Shown here: piece by piece, positions 6,906 through 15,199 of the stretch
How positions within the stretch are numbered: position 1 is the first letter of the stretch
Layout: every line of letters begins with the position of its first letter
Source of the DNA: JBBQUP01 sp038212305
GTDB lineage: Bacteria > Bacteroidota > Bacteroidia > Bacteroidales > Marinilabiliaceae
Assembly: GCA_038212305.1 (NCBI GenBank)
Contig: JBBQUP010000074.1
Span: 1-17,316 of the forward strand
DNA length: 17,316 nt
Direction: 5' to 3'
Notes under the pieces: model-generated
Seen by the model: the letters and a program-made list of their open reading frames with translations, nothing else
What the model was told of the DNA's origin: nothing
Databases searched by the model: none
Made by a program: the position numbers and the translations under genes

Positions 6906-8195
6906 ATGCTATTTTATGAGATAGGCTCTGTTAATCATGAACTCAATGCTGAAGATTTAAAAAAAGGTCTTTTTGAAGCATTAAATAAATTAGGCTCAAA
7001 ACATAAGGTGTTAGCTATACCACCTGATTATACCCGCTTGCCAAGTCGGTCAGGTGAATTAACCGAAATGGCCTGGCAGTTTTATGGTGATGCATTAACC
7101 GATGTGCTGCCAGCTTTAGGAACACATTCCCCAATGACTTCTCATCAGATATCACATATGTTTGGTTCATTACCAGCATCGTTAATTCGCGAGCACGACT
7201 GGCGAAACGATGTGGTAACGGTTGGAACGGTACCTGCAGAATTTGTCAAAAAAGTAACCAATGGAGCTGTTGATTTTCCTTGGCCTGCGCAGGTTAACAA
7301 GCTTTTGATCGAAGGTAAGTTCGATTTAATTTTGTCGATTGGACAGGTTGTGCCGCACGAAGTTGTTGGTATGGCCAACTACAATAAAAACATTTTTGTG
7401 GGAACAGGTGGGGTAGAAGGGATTAATAAAAGTCATTTTGTGGGTGCTGCCTATGGCATGGAGCGAATGATGGGACATGCTGATACGCCTGTGCGTAGAA
7501 TGTTTAATTATGCTTCCGATAATTTCACACAAAACTTGCCCATTGTTTATGTTCAAACGGTTGTTGGACTCGATAAAAGCGATGGTAAAATTAAAACACG
7601 AGGATTATACATTGGATCTGATTTAGAGGTTTTTGATAAAGCAGCTAAGCTAGCACTTCAAGTTAATTTTGAGATGCTGGATAAACCGTTGAAAAAAGTG
7701 GTTGTTTACCTCGATCCTACTGAATTTAAAAGTACTTGGTTGGGAAATAAATCGGTTTATCGAACTCGCATGGCAATCGATGACGAAGGGGAACTCATTG
7801 TGCTAGCACCAGCTCTTAAAGAATTTGGAGAAGATAAAGAAATAGATCGTTTGATACGAAAATATGGTTATTTTGGAACCCCCAATACCTTAAAAGCATG
7901 CGGCGATAACGAAGAGTTGCGAAACAACCTCAGTGCAGCAGCTCATTTAATTCATGGTTCATCCGAAGGCCGTTTTAGTATAACTTATTGTCCAGGAAAG
8001 GGATCAGAGAATTTAACACAAGCCGAAATTGAGAGTGTAGGATTTAAGTATGCTGATATTGATGAGGTTTCAGCAAAATACAATGCAGCTAAATTACGTG
8101 ATGGATATAATACAATGGCTGATGGGGAAGAGGTTTTTTACATCTCAAATCCTGCTTTGGGATTGTGGGCGTTTAAAGATCGTTTTAAGTATTAA
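6906..8195 (+). CDS. LarA-family (DUF2088) nickel-pincer hydroxyacid racemase/epimerase; candidate D-gluconate 2-epimerase
   Basis: A 429-residue LarA homologue. Residues match the lactate racemase centre: DYTR at 41-44, GTHSPMT with His74, PHE with His151, Lys161 (NYNKN) and His177 (NKSHF). The spacings His151-(+10)-Lys161-(+26)-His177 equal His174, Lys184 and His200 of Lactiplantibacillus LarA, in which Lys184 carries the pincer nucleotide and His200 binds nickel. Lactate racemase itself would not be expected here. Some LarA homologues epimerise D-gluconate/D-mannonate at C2, which fits a gene placed behind uxuB-uxuA-kdgK. LarB, LarC and LarE, which make the cofactor, are not in the window. 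The ATG at 6906 (MLFYEIGS) gives the family-like N-terminus; the GTG at 6882 would add eight residues. Family is firm; substrate is inferred. Confidence 0.85.
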   Translation: MLFYEIGSVNHELNAEDLKKGLFEALNKLGSKHKVLAIPPDYTRLPSRSGELTEMAWQFYGDALTDVLPALGTHSPMTSHQISHMFGSLPASLIREHDWRNDVVTVGTVPAEFVKKVTNGAVDFPWPAQVNKLLIEGKFDLILSIGQVVPHEVVGMANYNKNIFVGTGGVEGINKSHFVGAAYGMERMMGHADTPVRRMFNYASDNFTQNLPIVYVQTVVGLDKSDGKIKTRGLYIGSDLEVFDKAAKLALQVNFEMLDKPLKKVVVYLDPTEFKSTWLGNKSVYRTRMAIDDEGELIVLAPALKEFGEDKEIDRLIRKYGYFGTPNTLKACGDNEELRNNLSAAAHLIHGSSEGRFSITYCPGKGSENLTQAEIESVGFKYADIDEVSAKYNAAKLRDGYNTMADGEEVFYISNPALGLWAFKDRFKY

Positions 8196-8234
8196 AACGC
8201 AGCTTTATATGGGTAATGATCATTAATATTAACT

Positions 8235-8242
8235 TATATTTG
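8235..8242 (+). promoter_or_regulatory. Possible internal -7 element ahead of pdxB
   Basis: TATATTTG matches TAnnTTTG in the 259-base gap between the LarA homologue and pdxB, the widest gap inside the block. It would give pdxB-gnd their own transcript with a leader of about 200 bases. A small hairpin (CCCTTTA at 8365-8371, TAAAGGG at 8378-8384) lies in that leader. No -33 element is evident, and no known riboswitch was recognised. Confidence 0.25.
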
Positions 8243-8454
8243 ATGATAAACTTAGTGCTTTTAAAGCGTTTAATTAAAGCATTGCTATTTGATGTCGTTT
8301 ATTAAAAGAAATTAGTGCAATTGAAAAGCCCTCGCCTAACTCCTTAGAAATCTTGCGCGCTGATCCCTTTAGGGAAATAAAGGGTGTGTATAGGTGGAAT
8401 GCTATTAACTAATTTCATGTCATGATATCATATCTTGATACTAATTTGGAACAG

Positions 8455-9582
8455 ATGAAAATTGTAATCGACGATAAAATACCATATATAAGAGGTGCTT
8501 TTGAAGAGTTCGCGGAGGTTATTTATCTTCCAGGATCAAAAACGACACATCAAATTGTTATGGATGCTGATGCCATTGTTACTCGAACCCGCACTAAATG
8601 CAATGAAGCTTTGTTAAAGGATTCTTCAGTAACCTTTATTGCCACTGCCACTATCGGATTCGATCATATTGATGTTGATTATTGCGACCAAGCAGGCATT
8701 AAATGGACAAATGCGCCCGGATGTAATAGTAAGTCGGTTGAACAATATATCGCCTCGACATTGATGGTGTTAGCCGAAACCAATAATCTTACTTTAAGCG
8801 AGATGTGTTTAGGCGTTGTAGGTGTTGGGAATGTAGGAAGTAAGGTGGCACGCGTTGGTGAAATTCTTGGAATGAAAGTTTTGAGGAATGATCCTCCCCG
8901 TGAACGCAGCGAAGGTTCGAGCCAGTTTGCAAGTTTGAAACAAATTTTAGCCGAAGCCAACGTCATCTCACTTCATGTGCCTTTGAATATGAGGGGGTTA
9001 GATGCCACATTTCATTTAGGTAATGAAGCCTTTTTTTGTGAATTAAAGCAAAAACCCTATCTTATCAATTCGTGTCGTGGCGAAGTGGTTGATACAGTAT
9101 CGGTTAAAAAAGCTTTGGTACGCGAACTGATATCGGGTTTTATTTGTGATTGTTGGGAAAATGAACCGGAAATTGATTTGGATTTATTGTCAAAAACAGT
9201 AATTGCAACGCCTCATATTGCAGGCTATTCAAAAGATGGAAAAGCTACCGGAACGCAAATGAGCGTACATGCCATTAGTCAATTTTTCAACTTAGGTCTT
9301 GATAGCTGGCAACCTACTGGTGTTGAACCTCCTTCGAATCCCATAATTAAAATTGATGGAAAGGGTTTAACCGAACAACAAATAATATCCAAAGCTATTT
9401 TATCGACTTACGATATTCGTAATGATGATGCAGCATTTCGGCAAAACACCAAATTATTTGAACAATTAAGAGGGGATTATCCTGTTCGTCGAGAGTTTAA
9501 TGCTTTTACAATTGAATCAACAAATATGGATGAATCAACCTTATTAAAACTTAAAAGTCTTGATTTTAAGTTGATTAATTAA
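8455..9582 (+). CDS. pdxB: Erythronate-4-phosphate dehydrogenase
   Basis: A 375-residue D-2-hydroxyacid dehydrogenase that oxidises 4-phosphoerythronate to 2-oxo-3-hydroxy-4-phosphobutanoate, the second step of deoxyxylulose-phosphate-dependent pyridoxal phosphate synthesis. It opens MKIVIDDKIPYI and has TRTRTKC at 43-49, FIATATIGFDHID at 61-73, TNAPGCNSKSVEQYI at 85-99 and the NAD motif GVGNVG at 123-128. Arg208 (SCRGE), Glu237 (WENEP) and His254 (TPHIAGYS) fall at the residue numbers recalled for the catalytic triad of characterised PdxB. This also supports the ATG at 8455 over the one at 8422. The C-terminal PdxB dimerisation extension is present. Its place between a hydroxyacid epimerase gene and gnd is unusual for a vitamin gene. 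Assignment is strong. Confidence 0.93.
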   Translation: MKIVIDDKIPYIRGAFEEFAEVIYLPGSKTTHQIVMDADAIVTRTRTKCNEALLKDSSVTFIATATIGFDHIDVDYCDQAGIKWTNAPGCNSKSVEQYIASTLMVLAETNNLTLSEMCLGVVGVGNVGSKVARVGEILGMKVLRNDPPRERSEGSSQFASLKQILAEANVISLHVPLNMRGLDATFHLGNEAFFCELKQKPYLINSCRGEVVDTVSVKKALVRELISGFICDCWENEPEIDLDLLSKTVIATPHIAGYSKDGKATGTQMSVHAISQFFNLGLDSWQPTGVEPPSNPIIKIDGKGLTEQQIISKAILSTYDIRNDDAAFRQNTKLFEQLRGDYPVRREFNAFTIESTNMDESTLLKLKSLDFKLIN

Positions 9583-9645
9583 TTTTTTTTGAAGACAATA
9601 AAAACAATTAAATCACTGAATAATAAAACATTAAATCACTAAGCT

Positions 9646-11100
9646 ATGAAGAAATTGGCTGATATTGGATTAATTGGGTTGGCCGTAATGGGCGAAAACC
9701 TTGTGTTAAACATGGAAAGTAAAGGTTTTACAGTTGGTGTTTTTAACCGAACTGTCGAAAAAGTGGATCAATTTATTGCTGGACGTGGAGCAGGTAAAAA
9801 ATTTATAGGTGCTCATTCTATTGCTGAATTGTGCGCTTCGCTTGAAAAACCTCGTAAAGTTATGATGTTGGTGAAGGCTGGTAAGCCAGTTGACGATTTC
9901 ATCGACTTGCTTATTCCACATTTAGAGAAAGGTGACATTATTATCGATGGTGGTAATTCGCATTTTCCTGATACCATTCGTCGCGCAAAATATGTTGAGA
10001 GCAAAGGTTTATTGTTCATTGGAACTGGTGTTTCAGGTGGAGAAGAAGGTGCATTACTTGGGCCATCAATCATGCCTGGCGGTTCGCCTGCTGCATGGCC
10101 CGCTGTCAAAAATATTTTTCAATCAATTTCAGCTAAAGTTGAAGATGGTACACCTTGTTGCGATTGGGTTGGTGAAGGCGGTGCTGGCCATTTTGTGAAA
10201 ATGGTGCACAACGGTATCGAATATGGCGATATGCAAATTATTTGCGAAGCCTACCAAGTAATGAAGGAGATGTTGGGAATGAGTGCCGATGAAATGCATG
10301 ATACATTTAAAGAGTGGAACAAAGGTGATTTGGATTCCTATTTAATTGAAATCACTCGTGATATTCTTGGCTATAAAGATGAAAAAGGCGAAGCATTGGT
10401 TGAGAAAATCCTCGATACTGCCGGTCAAAAAGGTACTGGCAAATGGACTGGCGTTTCGGCGCTTGATTTGGGTATTCCATTGACATTAATCGGCGAATCG
10501 GTTTTCGCTCGTTGTTTATCGGCACAAAAAGATTTGCGCGTTGAGGCTTCGAAAATTATTAGTGGACCAAATACCAAATTTACAGGCGATAAAACTCAAA
10601 TGATCTCTGATTTAAAAGACGCATTGTTTGGTGCAAAAATCATTTCATATGCCCAAGGTTATAATTTAATGATGGAAGCAGCCAAAGAGTACGGTTGGAA
10701 TTTGAATTACGGAGGAATTGCGCTAATGTGGCGAGGTGGATGTATTATCCGTTCACGTTTCTTGGGTGATATTAAATTAGCGTTCGATAAAACACCAAAT
10801 CTGCAAAACTTATTACTTTCTCCACATTTTAAAACAATTGTGGAGAAAGCACAAGCTGGATGGCGCAGGGTTTGTGCAACAGCCTTAACCAATGGCATTC
10901 CAGTTCCTGCATTAACTTCAGCTCTTTGTTATTTCGACGGTTTCCGTAGCGAACGTTTACCAGCTAACTTACTTCAAGCTCAGCGCGACTATTTTGGTGC
11001 GCATACCTATGAACGTATTGATAAGCCTCGTGGCGAATTTTTCCATACCAACTGGACTGGCCGTGGAGGCGATACCGCATCTTCAACTTACGATGTGTAA
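9646..11100 (+). CDS. gnd: 6-phosphogluconate dehydrogenase (decarboxylating)
   Basis: A 484-residue enzyme of normal length that converts 6-phosphogluconate to ribulose 5-phosphate and CO2. The N-terminal Rossmann motif GLAVMG is at 11-16, and NRT at 34-36 marks NADP-type binding. IIDGGNSHFPDT at 99-110 and VSGGEEGA at 129-136 line the active site, and the catalytic lysine and glutamate lie in FVKMVHNGIEYGDMQ (Lys185, Glu192). The helical C-terminal domain is complete through FFHTNWTGRGGDTASSTYDV, the tail that reaches into the partner subunit. It starts 63 bases after pdxB and is followed 17 bases downstream by a strong terminator, so it is the last gene of the block. Zwf and 6-phosphogluconolactonase, its usual neighbours, are absent from the window. 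Confidence 0.97.
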   Translation: MKKLADIGLIGLAVMGENLVLNMESKGFTVGVFNRTVEKVDQFIAGRGAGKKFIGAHSIAELCASLEKPRKVMMLVKAGKPVDDFIDLLIPHLEKGDIIIDGGNSHFPDTIRRAKYVESKGLLFIGTGVSGGEEGALLGPSIMPGGSPAAWPAVKNIFQSISAKVEDGTPCCDWVGEGGAGHFVKMVHNGIEYGDMQIICEAYQVMKEMLGMSADEMHDTFKEWNKGDLDSYLIEITRDILGYKDEKGEALVEKILDTAGQKGTGKWTGVSALDLGIPLTLIGESVFARCLSAQKDLRVEASKIISGPNTKFTGDKTQMISDLKDALFGAKIISYAQGYNLMMEAAKEYGWNLNYGGIALMWRGGCIIRSRFLGDIKLAFDKTPNLQNLLLSPHFKTIVEKAQAGWRRVCATALTNGIPVPALTSALCYFDGFRSERLPANLLQAQRDYFGAHTYERIDKPRGEFFHTNWTGRGGDTASSTYDV

Positions 11101-11117
11101 GATTTTTAGACTATAAA

Positions 11118-11160
11118 AAAAACCATCTATCCTTATTGTTTGGATAGATGGTTTTTCTTT
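11118..11160 (+). terminator. Rho-independent terminator after gnd
   Basis: A 15-bp perfect stem (arms 11118-11132 and 11142-11156, core CCATCTATCC) with a 9-base loop, an A-tract before it and a T-rich tract after it. It begins 17 bases after the gnd stop codon. The A/T symmetry means it could also stop minus-strand transcription arriving from the efflux-pump remnants. Confidence 0.88.
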
Positions 11161-11278
11161 TTTCATGACGAATTAATACTTTGAATGCCAGTTGATTTAT
11201 GGGTTTAAATCTCTTCTCCCAATGATATTTTAAGTTTTAAGAGATGCAATTCTGAATCTGTTTTCGATTTTAATAAAT

Positions 11279-11548
11279 TTAGTCGGCTCTCCATCCAGCA
11301 GTCGGCAATGCTAAAGCTAACATGTAAGCAGTAACTATCCATTCGATTTTATCGACCCCAACGCCAAACGAAGCTATCATTTTAGGTAACCCAACATTAA
11401 CAATGTTTGAATCAAATACTGCCATGAAGGTTCCGATCATGATGTTTGCCAATACCCACCATTTGTAGCGGTCGTGCGAGGGATGGAATTGTGGTTGACT
11501 CGAACGTACGGTCTTACGAATGTGATGCGAAGGTGAAAATTTTCGCAT
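11279..11548 (-). pseudogene. N-terminal remnant of a DHA2/EmrB-type MFS drug transporter
   Basis: An 89-residue fragment of a protein normally about 500 residues long. After a polar N-terminus, residues 29-60 give the first membrane helix and the DHA2 motif (FMAVFDSNIVNVGLPKMI). IEWIVTAYMLALALPTAGW at 68-86 matches the second helix but seems to lack one or two residues. The frame then stops at once, within 120 bp of the gnd terminator, so some 12 membrane helices are missing. A functional transporter is impossible. The start lies 2 bases after the stop of an EmrA-type fragment, preserving the emrA-emrB order of an original operon. This looks like deletion decay. Confidence 0.8.
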
Positions 11549-11550
11549 AA

Positions 11551-11838
11551 TTAGTTTTTAATAAGTTTCATTATTACCAACATGCCTGCTACTAATCGAG
11601 GAATGGATGTTTCCCCTTCGTTATTCAGTGCCTTGTCGATAGATATTTTAACTGGCACACGTTGAATGGTTTTGGTGAAATTACCCGATGCATTTGATGG
11701 CGGAATAAGAGAGAATTGTGAAGCCGTATTGCTGCCGATGTAAAACACTGTTCCATCGAATTTCATATCCGAAAATGCATCAGTGGTAAAAATGGCTTTT
11801 TGCAATAAATAGAGCAGCCAATTCGCTAGGGTTGGCAC
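11551..11838 (-). pseudogene. C-terminal remnant of an EmrA/HlyD-type membrane fusion protein
   Basis: A 95-codon open stretch. Residues 17-95 match the C-terminal beta-barrel and end region of EmrA-type adaptors: TTDAFSDMKFDGTVFYIGS, QFSLIPPSNASGNFTKTIQRVPVKI, then RLVAGMLVIMKL. Intact family members are about 350-390 residues with an N-terminal membrane helix and coiled-coil hairpin, and none of that is present. The first 16 residues (MPTLANWLLYLLQKAI) do not follow the family, so the ATG is probably not a real start and a deletion joint lies near 11790-11820. It precedes the emrB-like remnant on the same strand. The pair would have exported drugs or bile-like compounds across the envelope. 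Confidence 0.75.
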
Positions 11839-12035
11839 ATTTGTTCGTTGTCTTGTGTGAATATCTGTATAATCATCATGGTTTCTCGTTGATGAAAAGA
11901 CGTTATGAAATCAACAAGGAGAGGTTTAAGGAATCGAATTTCTTCGTGACGAAGGCGACCTAAATTTAAGAAGGTTCGAAATAATGTGCGTCGAATATTC
12001 TGGAATTGCCTTAGTTTTTCTGGCTCTATGTTGTT
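11826..12035 (-). pseudogene. Unidentified open stretch upstream of the efflux remnants, possible gene debris
   Basis: Reading the minus strand, one frame stays open for about 69 codons between stops, with a protein-like composition: EKLRQFQNIRRTLFRTFLNL, then GRLRHEEIRFLKPLLVDFIT. It has no ATG before its last third and runs into the EmrA-type fragment in another frame. It could be the tail of the gene that once preceded emrA (such pump operons often begin with a regulator or a TolC-like channel), but I do not recognise it. It may also be chance. Confidence 0.25.
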
Positions 12036-12464
12036 TTAAGTGGGTGGTTTGTTTTGCAAAGGCCATTTAATTATTATCATGTATGTTAAGTGGTATATAT
12101 TTAAGCAATTAATCTTACCCACTATAAACGTTATAGTGCCTTTTTAATTAATACTTAAAGCATAACTTTTGATTTAAAAGTATTGTTTAATTAATATTTA
12201 AAAAGATTAAACAAAAATAGTATTCTAAATATAAATACTTTATAATTAGATATTTATGATTGTAATTTGTAGTGATTTATTTTTTAGAGTTATTTGCATG
12301 TCGGTTTAACTTTTTTTGTAGAAAATAGAAAATCATAATCCTTGTCTTTATTAGATAAATTTGGTTGCTTTGTGCACCCCTTATTTCCACCTGTTATAAC
12401 CATTGATTGACCATTGTCAGGGTATAGTAAGTTGTTGTTTGATACTAAATTTTAAAATGCCAAT
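12036..12464. other. AT-rich intergenic region before the MATE gene
   Basis: About 430 bases with no credible gene on either strand; stops are frequent in every frame. A TAnnTTTG match (TAAATTTG, 12356-12363) could be the -7 element for the MATE gene, giving a leader of about 95 bases, but no suitably spaced -33 element is present. I see no repeat or RNA gene. Confidence 0.5.
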
Positions 12465-13796
12465 ATGAGAGATTTAACCTCAGGTAATGAAGGAAAGTTG
12501 ATTTTAGCTTTTGCGATGCCTATGGTTATTGGGAATGTTTTGCAGCAAGCATATAGTATTGTCGACAGCATGATAGTGGGCAGAGTATTGGGCAAAGAAG
12601 CATTGGCGGCGGTTGGAGCTTCATTCCCTGTGATTTATACACTTATCGCTTTTGTTATAGGTATTGGAAGTGGAGCTACGGTAGTTGTATCGCAATATTT
12701 CGGAGCTAAGCAATTCGAAGAAGTAAAGCGGGCAACAAGTACCATTTTTATTTTTTTATTTGGTGCCTCAATACTCATTACCATTTTAGGAATTGTTTAT
12801 GCCGAGCAGATTTTTATTTGGCTTAAAATAGAACTACATGTATTGCCTTTGGCAAAAGAGTACTTTGTTATTTATATGCTTGGTACAGTTGCATTCTTTG
12901 GTTTCAATGGCATCAGTTCGGTATTGCGAGGAATGGGAGATTCAATGACTCCTCTTTATTTCATGCTTATTTCAACTGTATTAAATATAGGGTTAGATCT
13001 TCTTTTTGTGATGGTTTTTCATTGGGGAATAGCTGGTGTGGCTTGGGCTACACTGGTTGCTCAGTTATTCACTTTTATAGTTGGTGCGGTGTATTTAACA
13101 CATAAACATCAGCTGATATCTTTTCGCATAAAAGATTTAATTTTCGATAAAAAACTATTTGTTCAGAGTTTGAAAATTGGTCTGCCTACTGGATTTCAAC
13201 AAACTTTCGTGGCACTTGGAATGACGGCTTTGATTCGAATTGTAAATAATTTCGACACCTCCGTTTTAGCTGCCTATACCATTGCCAGTCGTATTGATGC
13301 ATTAGCAGGAATGCCCGCACTAAGCCTTTCGAGTGCCTTATCGGCTTTTGTTGGACAAAACATGGGCGCAAATCGCACCGATCGTGTTCGAAAAGGATTT
13401 CGAGCCACTTTATATATGGCTTGGACAATAAGTATATTGGTAATGGTGGTGGTTTATTTCTTTGGCGAATCCATTGTTATGTCGTTTAATCGCGATGCTG
13501 CAGTTGTTGAATATGGAACTAAGTATTTAGTTGTTGTATCGTCTTTCTATCTGTTTTTCTCAACCATGTTTGTTATTCATGGAGTATTGCGTGGTGCTGG
13601 TGATACGTTAATACCTATGTTTATTTCACTTATCTCGCTATGGATTATACGAATACCATTTGCTGTGTTTTTGTCAGCGAAGTTTGGTGTTGTAGGTATC
13701 TGGTGGTCAATACCATGCGGATGGGTTATGGGATGGGGATTATCGCACCTCTACTTTTTAATGGGACGTTGGAAAAAGAAAGTTGTGGTAAGGTAA
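12465..13796 (+). CDS. MATE-family multidrug/metabolite efflux transporter
   Basis: A 443-residue inner-membrane protein with about 12 hydrophobic helices in two halves (roughly 1-215 and 230-440). The N-terminus (MRDLTSGNEGKLILAFAMPMVIGNVLQQAYSIVDS, interrupted only by ordinary variation) and IGIGSGATVVVSQYFGAK at about 66-83 are typical of the prokaryotic MATE group. The repeat-like SSVLRGMGDSMTPLY in the first half and HGVLRGAGDTLIPMF in the second are the paired loops expected of the internal duplication. Such proteins export cationic drugs or metabolites using Na+ or H+ gradients; the substrate is not predictable. Full length, its own transcription unit, convergent with the broken tnaA 24 bases downstream. 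Confidence 0.93.
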   Translation: MRDLTSGNEGKLILAFAMPMVIGNVLQQAYSIVDSMIVGRVLGKEALAAVGASFPVIYTLIAFVIGIGSGATVVVSQYFGAKQFEEVKRATSTIFIFLFGASILITILGIVYAEQIFIWLKIELHVLPLAKEYFVIYMLGTVAFFGFNGISSVLRGMGDSMTPLYFMLISTVLNIGLDLLFVMVFHWGIAGVAWATLVAQLFTFIVGAVYLTHKHQLISFRIKDLIFDKKLFVQSLKIGLPTGFQQTFVALGMTALIRIVNNFDTSVLAAYTIASRIDALAGMPALSLSSALSAFVGQNMGANRTDRVRKGFRATLYMAWTISILVMVVVYFFGESIVMSFNRDAAVVEYGTKYLVVVSSFYLFFSTMFVIHGVLRGAGDTLIPMFISLISLWIIRIPFAVFLSAKFGVVGIWWSIPCGWVMGWGLSHLYFLMGRWKKKVVVR

Positions 13797-13820
13797 TAGA
13801 TTCTCTTACCTCTTTAAAAC

Positions 13821-15199
13821 TTAAAGTTTTATTGGTTTTAGTTTAACAGTGAAATGCCTCAGAATAGGCGCTTCACTTATTATCTCATAACCTTTTGTGA
13901 TGGTTTTTCGTCGATCCCATATGTTTTTTAAAGCCACAGCAACTAAATCCATGTGATTATTCGAATATACTCGCCGTGGAATGGCAAGGCGAACTAATTC
14001 TAGATTTGGATATCTGTTTTCTCTAGTATTTGGATCTCTATCAGCCAATAATGTTCCAATTTCAACTGCTCTAATGCCAGCCTCCAAATACAGTTCAAGA
14101 GCTAGTGTTTGTGCAATAAATTGCTCTTTAGCTATTTGAGGAAGAAATTTTTTTGCATCAACAAATATTGCGTGACCACCAAATGGCTCCATTATGGGAA
14201 TATCAAATTCTTTTAAACGATTACCTAAATATGCAACCTGACCGATTCTTGCATTTAAAAAATCGTATTCGGTTCCTTCATCTAAGCCTATTGCTAATGC
14301 ATTCATATCACGACCCGAGAGTCCACCATATGTAATAAAACCCTCGAACATAATGTTGTTGAGGCTTTTTTGTACAGCTCTTCATCTCTAAATCCAATAA
14401 ATCCACCCATGTTCACAATGGCATCTTTTTTACTACTCATCGTCATCCCATCGGCATACGAGAACATCTCAAGGCAAATTTCTTTGATTGACTTTTTGTT
14501 GTAGCCTGTTTCACGAGTTTTAATAAAATAGGCGTTTTCTGCAAAGCGAGCCGAATCAAAAAATAGTGGTATTTGATAATGCTTCGCGATGTTATTAACT
14601 TCTTTAATGTTTTGCATACTAACAGGTTGCCCACCCGAAGTATTGCATGTGATGGTAAGTATTATTAAAGGAATTTTTTGTGCTCCATGTTTTTCAATGG
14701 CTGATTTGAGTTTTGTTATATCAATATTTCCTTTAAACGGATGGTTGATGCTTGTGTCAAAAGCTTCATCAATGGTGCAATCCAATGCCGTTGCTTGGCG
14801 AAACTCAATATGTCCTTTGGTAGTGTCGAAATGTGAATTGCCCGGAACTATATCACCTGCTTTAATAATGGTGGAGAATAAAACATTTTCAGCGGCACGC
14901 CCTTGATGTGTTGGCAAAAAGTAATTAAATCCTGTTATTTGAGCGATCGCTTTCTTTAAATTATAGTACGATGAGGAACCAGCATAACTTTCGTCACCAA
15001 GCATCATCGCAGCCCATTGTTGGTCGCTCATTGCACCAGTTCCGCTATCGGTTAATAAATCAACTACAACCTGATTGCTTTTGAGATTGAATAAATTGTA
15101 ATCGGCTGTTTTCAACCATTTTTCTCTACTATTGCGATTGCTTACAAAAATTGGCTCAACCATTTTTGTTTTATAGGGCTCAAAATAGGGGTGTTTCAT
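13821..15199 (-). pseudogene. tnaA: Tryptophanase gene disrupted by a frameshift
   Basis: Two overlapping minus-strand frames make one tryptophanase of about 458 residues. The first (15199 to about 14357) has DLLTDSGTGAMSDQQWAAMM, THQGRAAEN, DSARFAENAYFIK and the PLP lysine in MSSKKD (Lys258). The second (about 14357 to 13821) has MFEGFITYGGLSGRDMNALA, FGGHAIFVDA, RAVEIGTLLADRDPNTRENR and IPRRVYSNNHMD. The break lies after Ala-Ser-Thr, codons 279-281, at about 14352-14360: the net change equals loss of one base modulo three, and alignment to relatives suits a 4-base loss. VEIG, where tyrosine phenol-lyase has MERG, favours tryptophanase. The enzyme would split tryptophan to indole, pyruvate and ammonia. 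As read, the product loses its C-terminal 40%. A sequencing error is possible, since the rest looks well preserved. Confidence 0.88.

Noticed and set aside
8422..8431. Palindrome ATGATATCAT at the upstream pdxB ATG, considered as an operator and as the true start
   Set aside because: A 10-bp A/T palindrome is expected by chance in such DNA, and the catalytic residue numbering supports the ATG at 8455.
8196..8454. Riboswitch in the long pdxB leader
   Set aside because: Only one 7-bp hairpin with a 6-base loop is evident, and no known riboswitch consensus could be recognised.
13813..13832. Small dyad TAAAACTT/AAGTTTTA between the MATE gene and tnaA as a shared terminator
   Set aside because: The stem is almost entirely A/T, the loop is too small, and it overlaps the tnaA end; not supported as a terminator.
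14352..14372. Programmed -1 frameshift in tnaA at the A-run before the break
   Set aside because: The six A residues occupy two whole codons (AAA AAA), not the X-XXY-YYZ phase needed for a slippery heptamer. No downstream stimulator is evident and tryptophanases are not known to use frameshifting. A mutation or sequencing error is simpler.
14153..14906. Plus-strand open frames opposite tnaA
   Set aside because: They are shadows of the tryptophanase coding strand and have no recognisable protein features.
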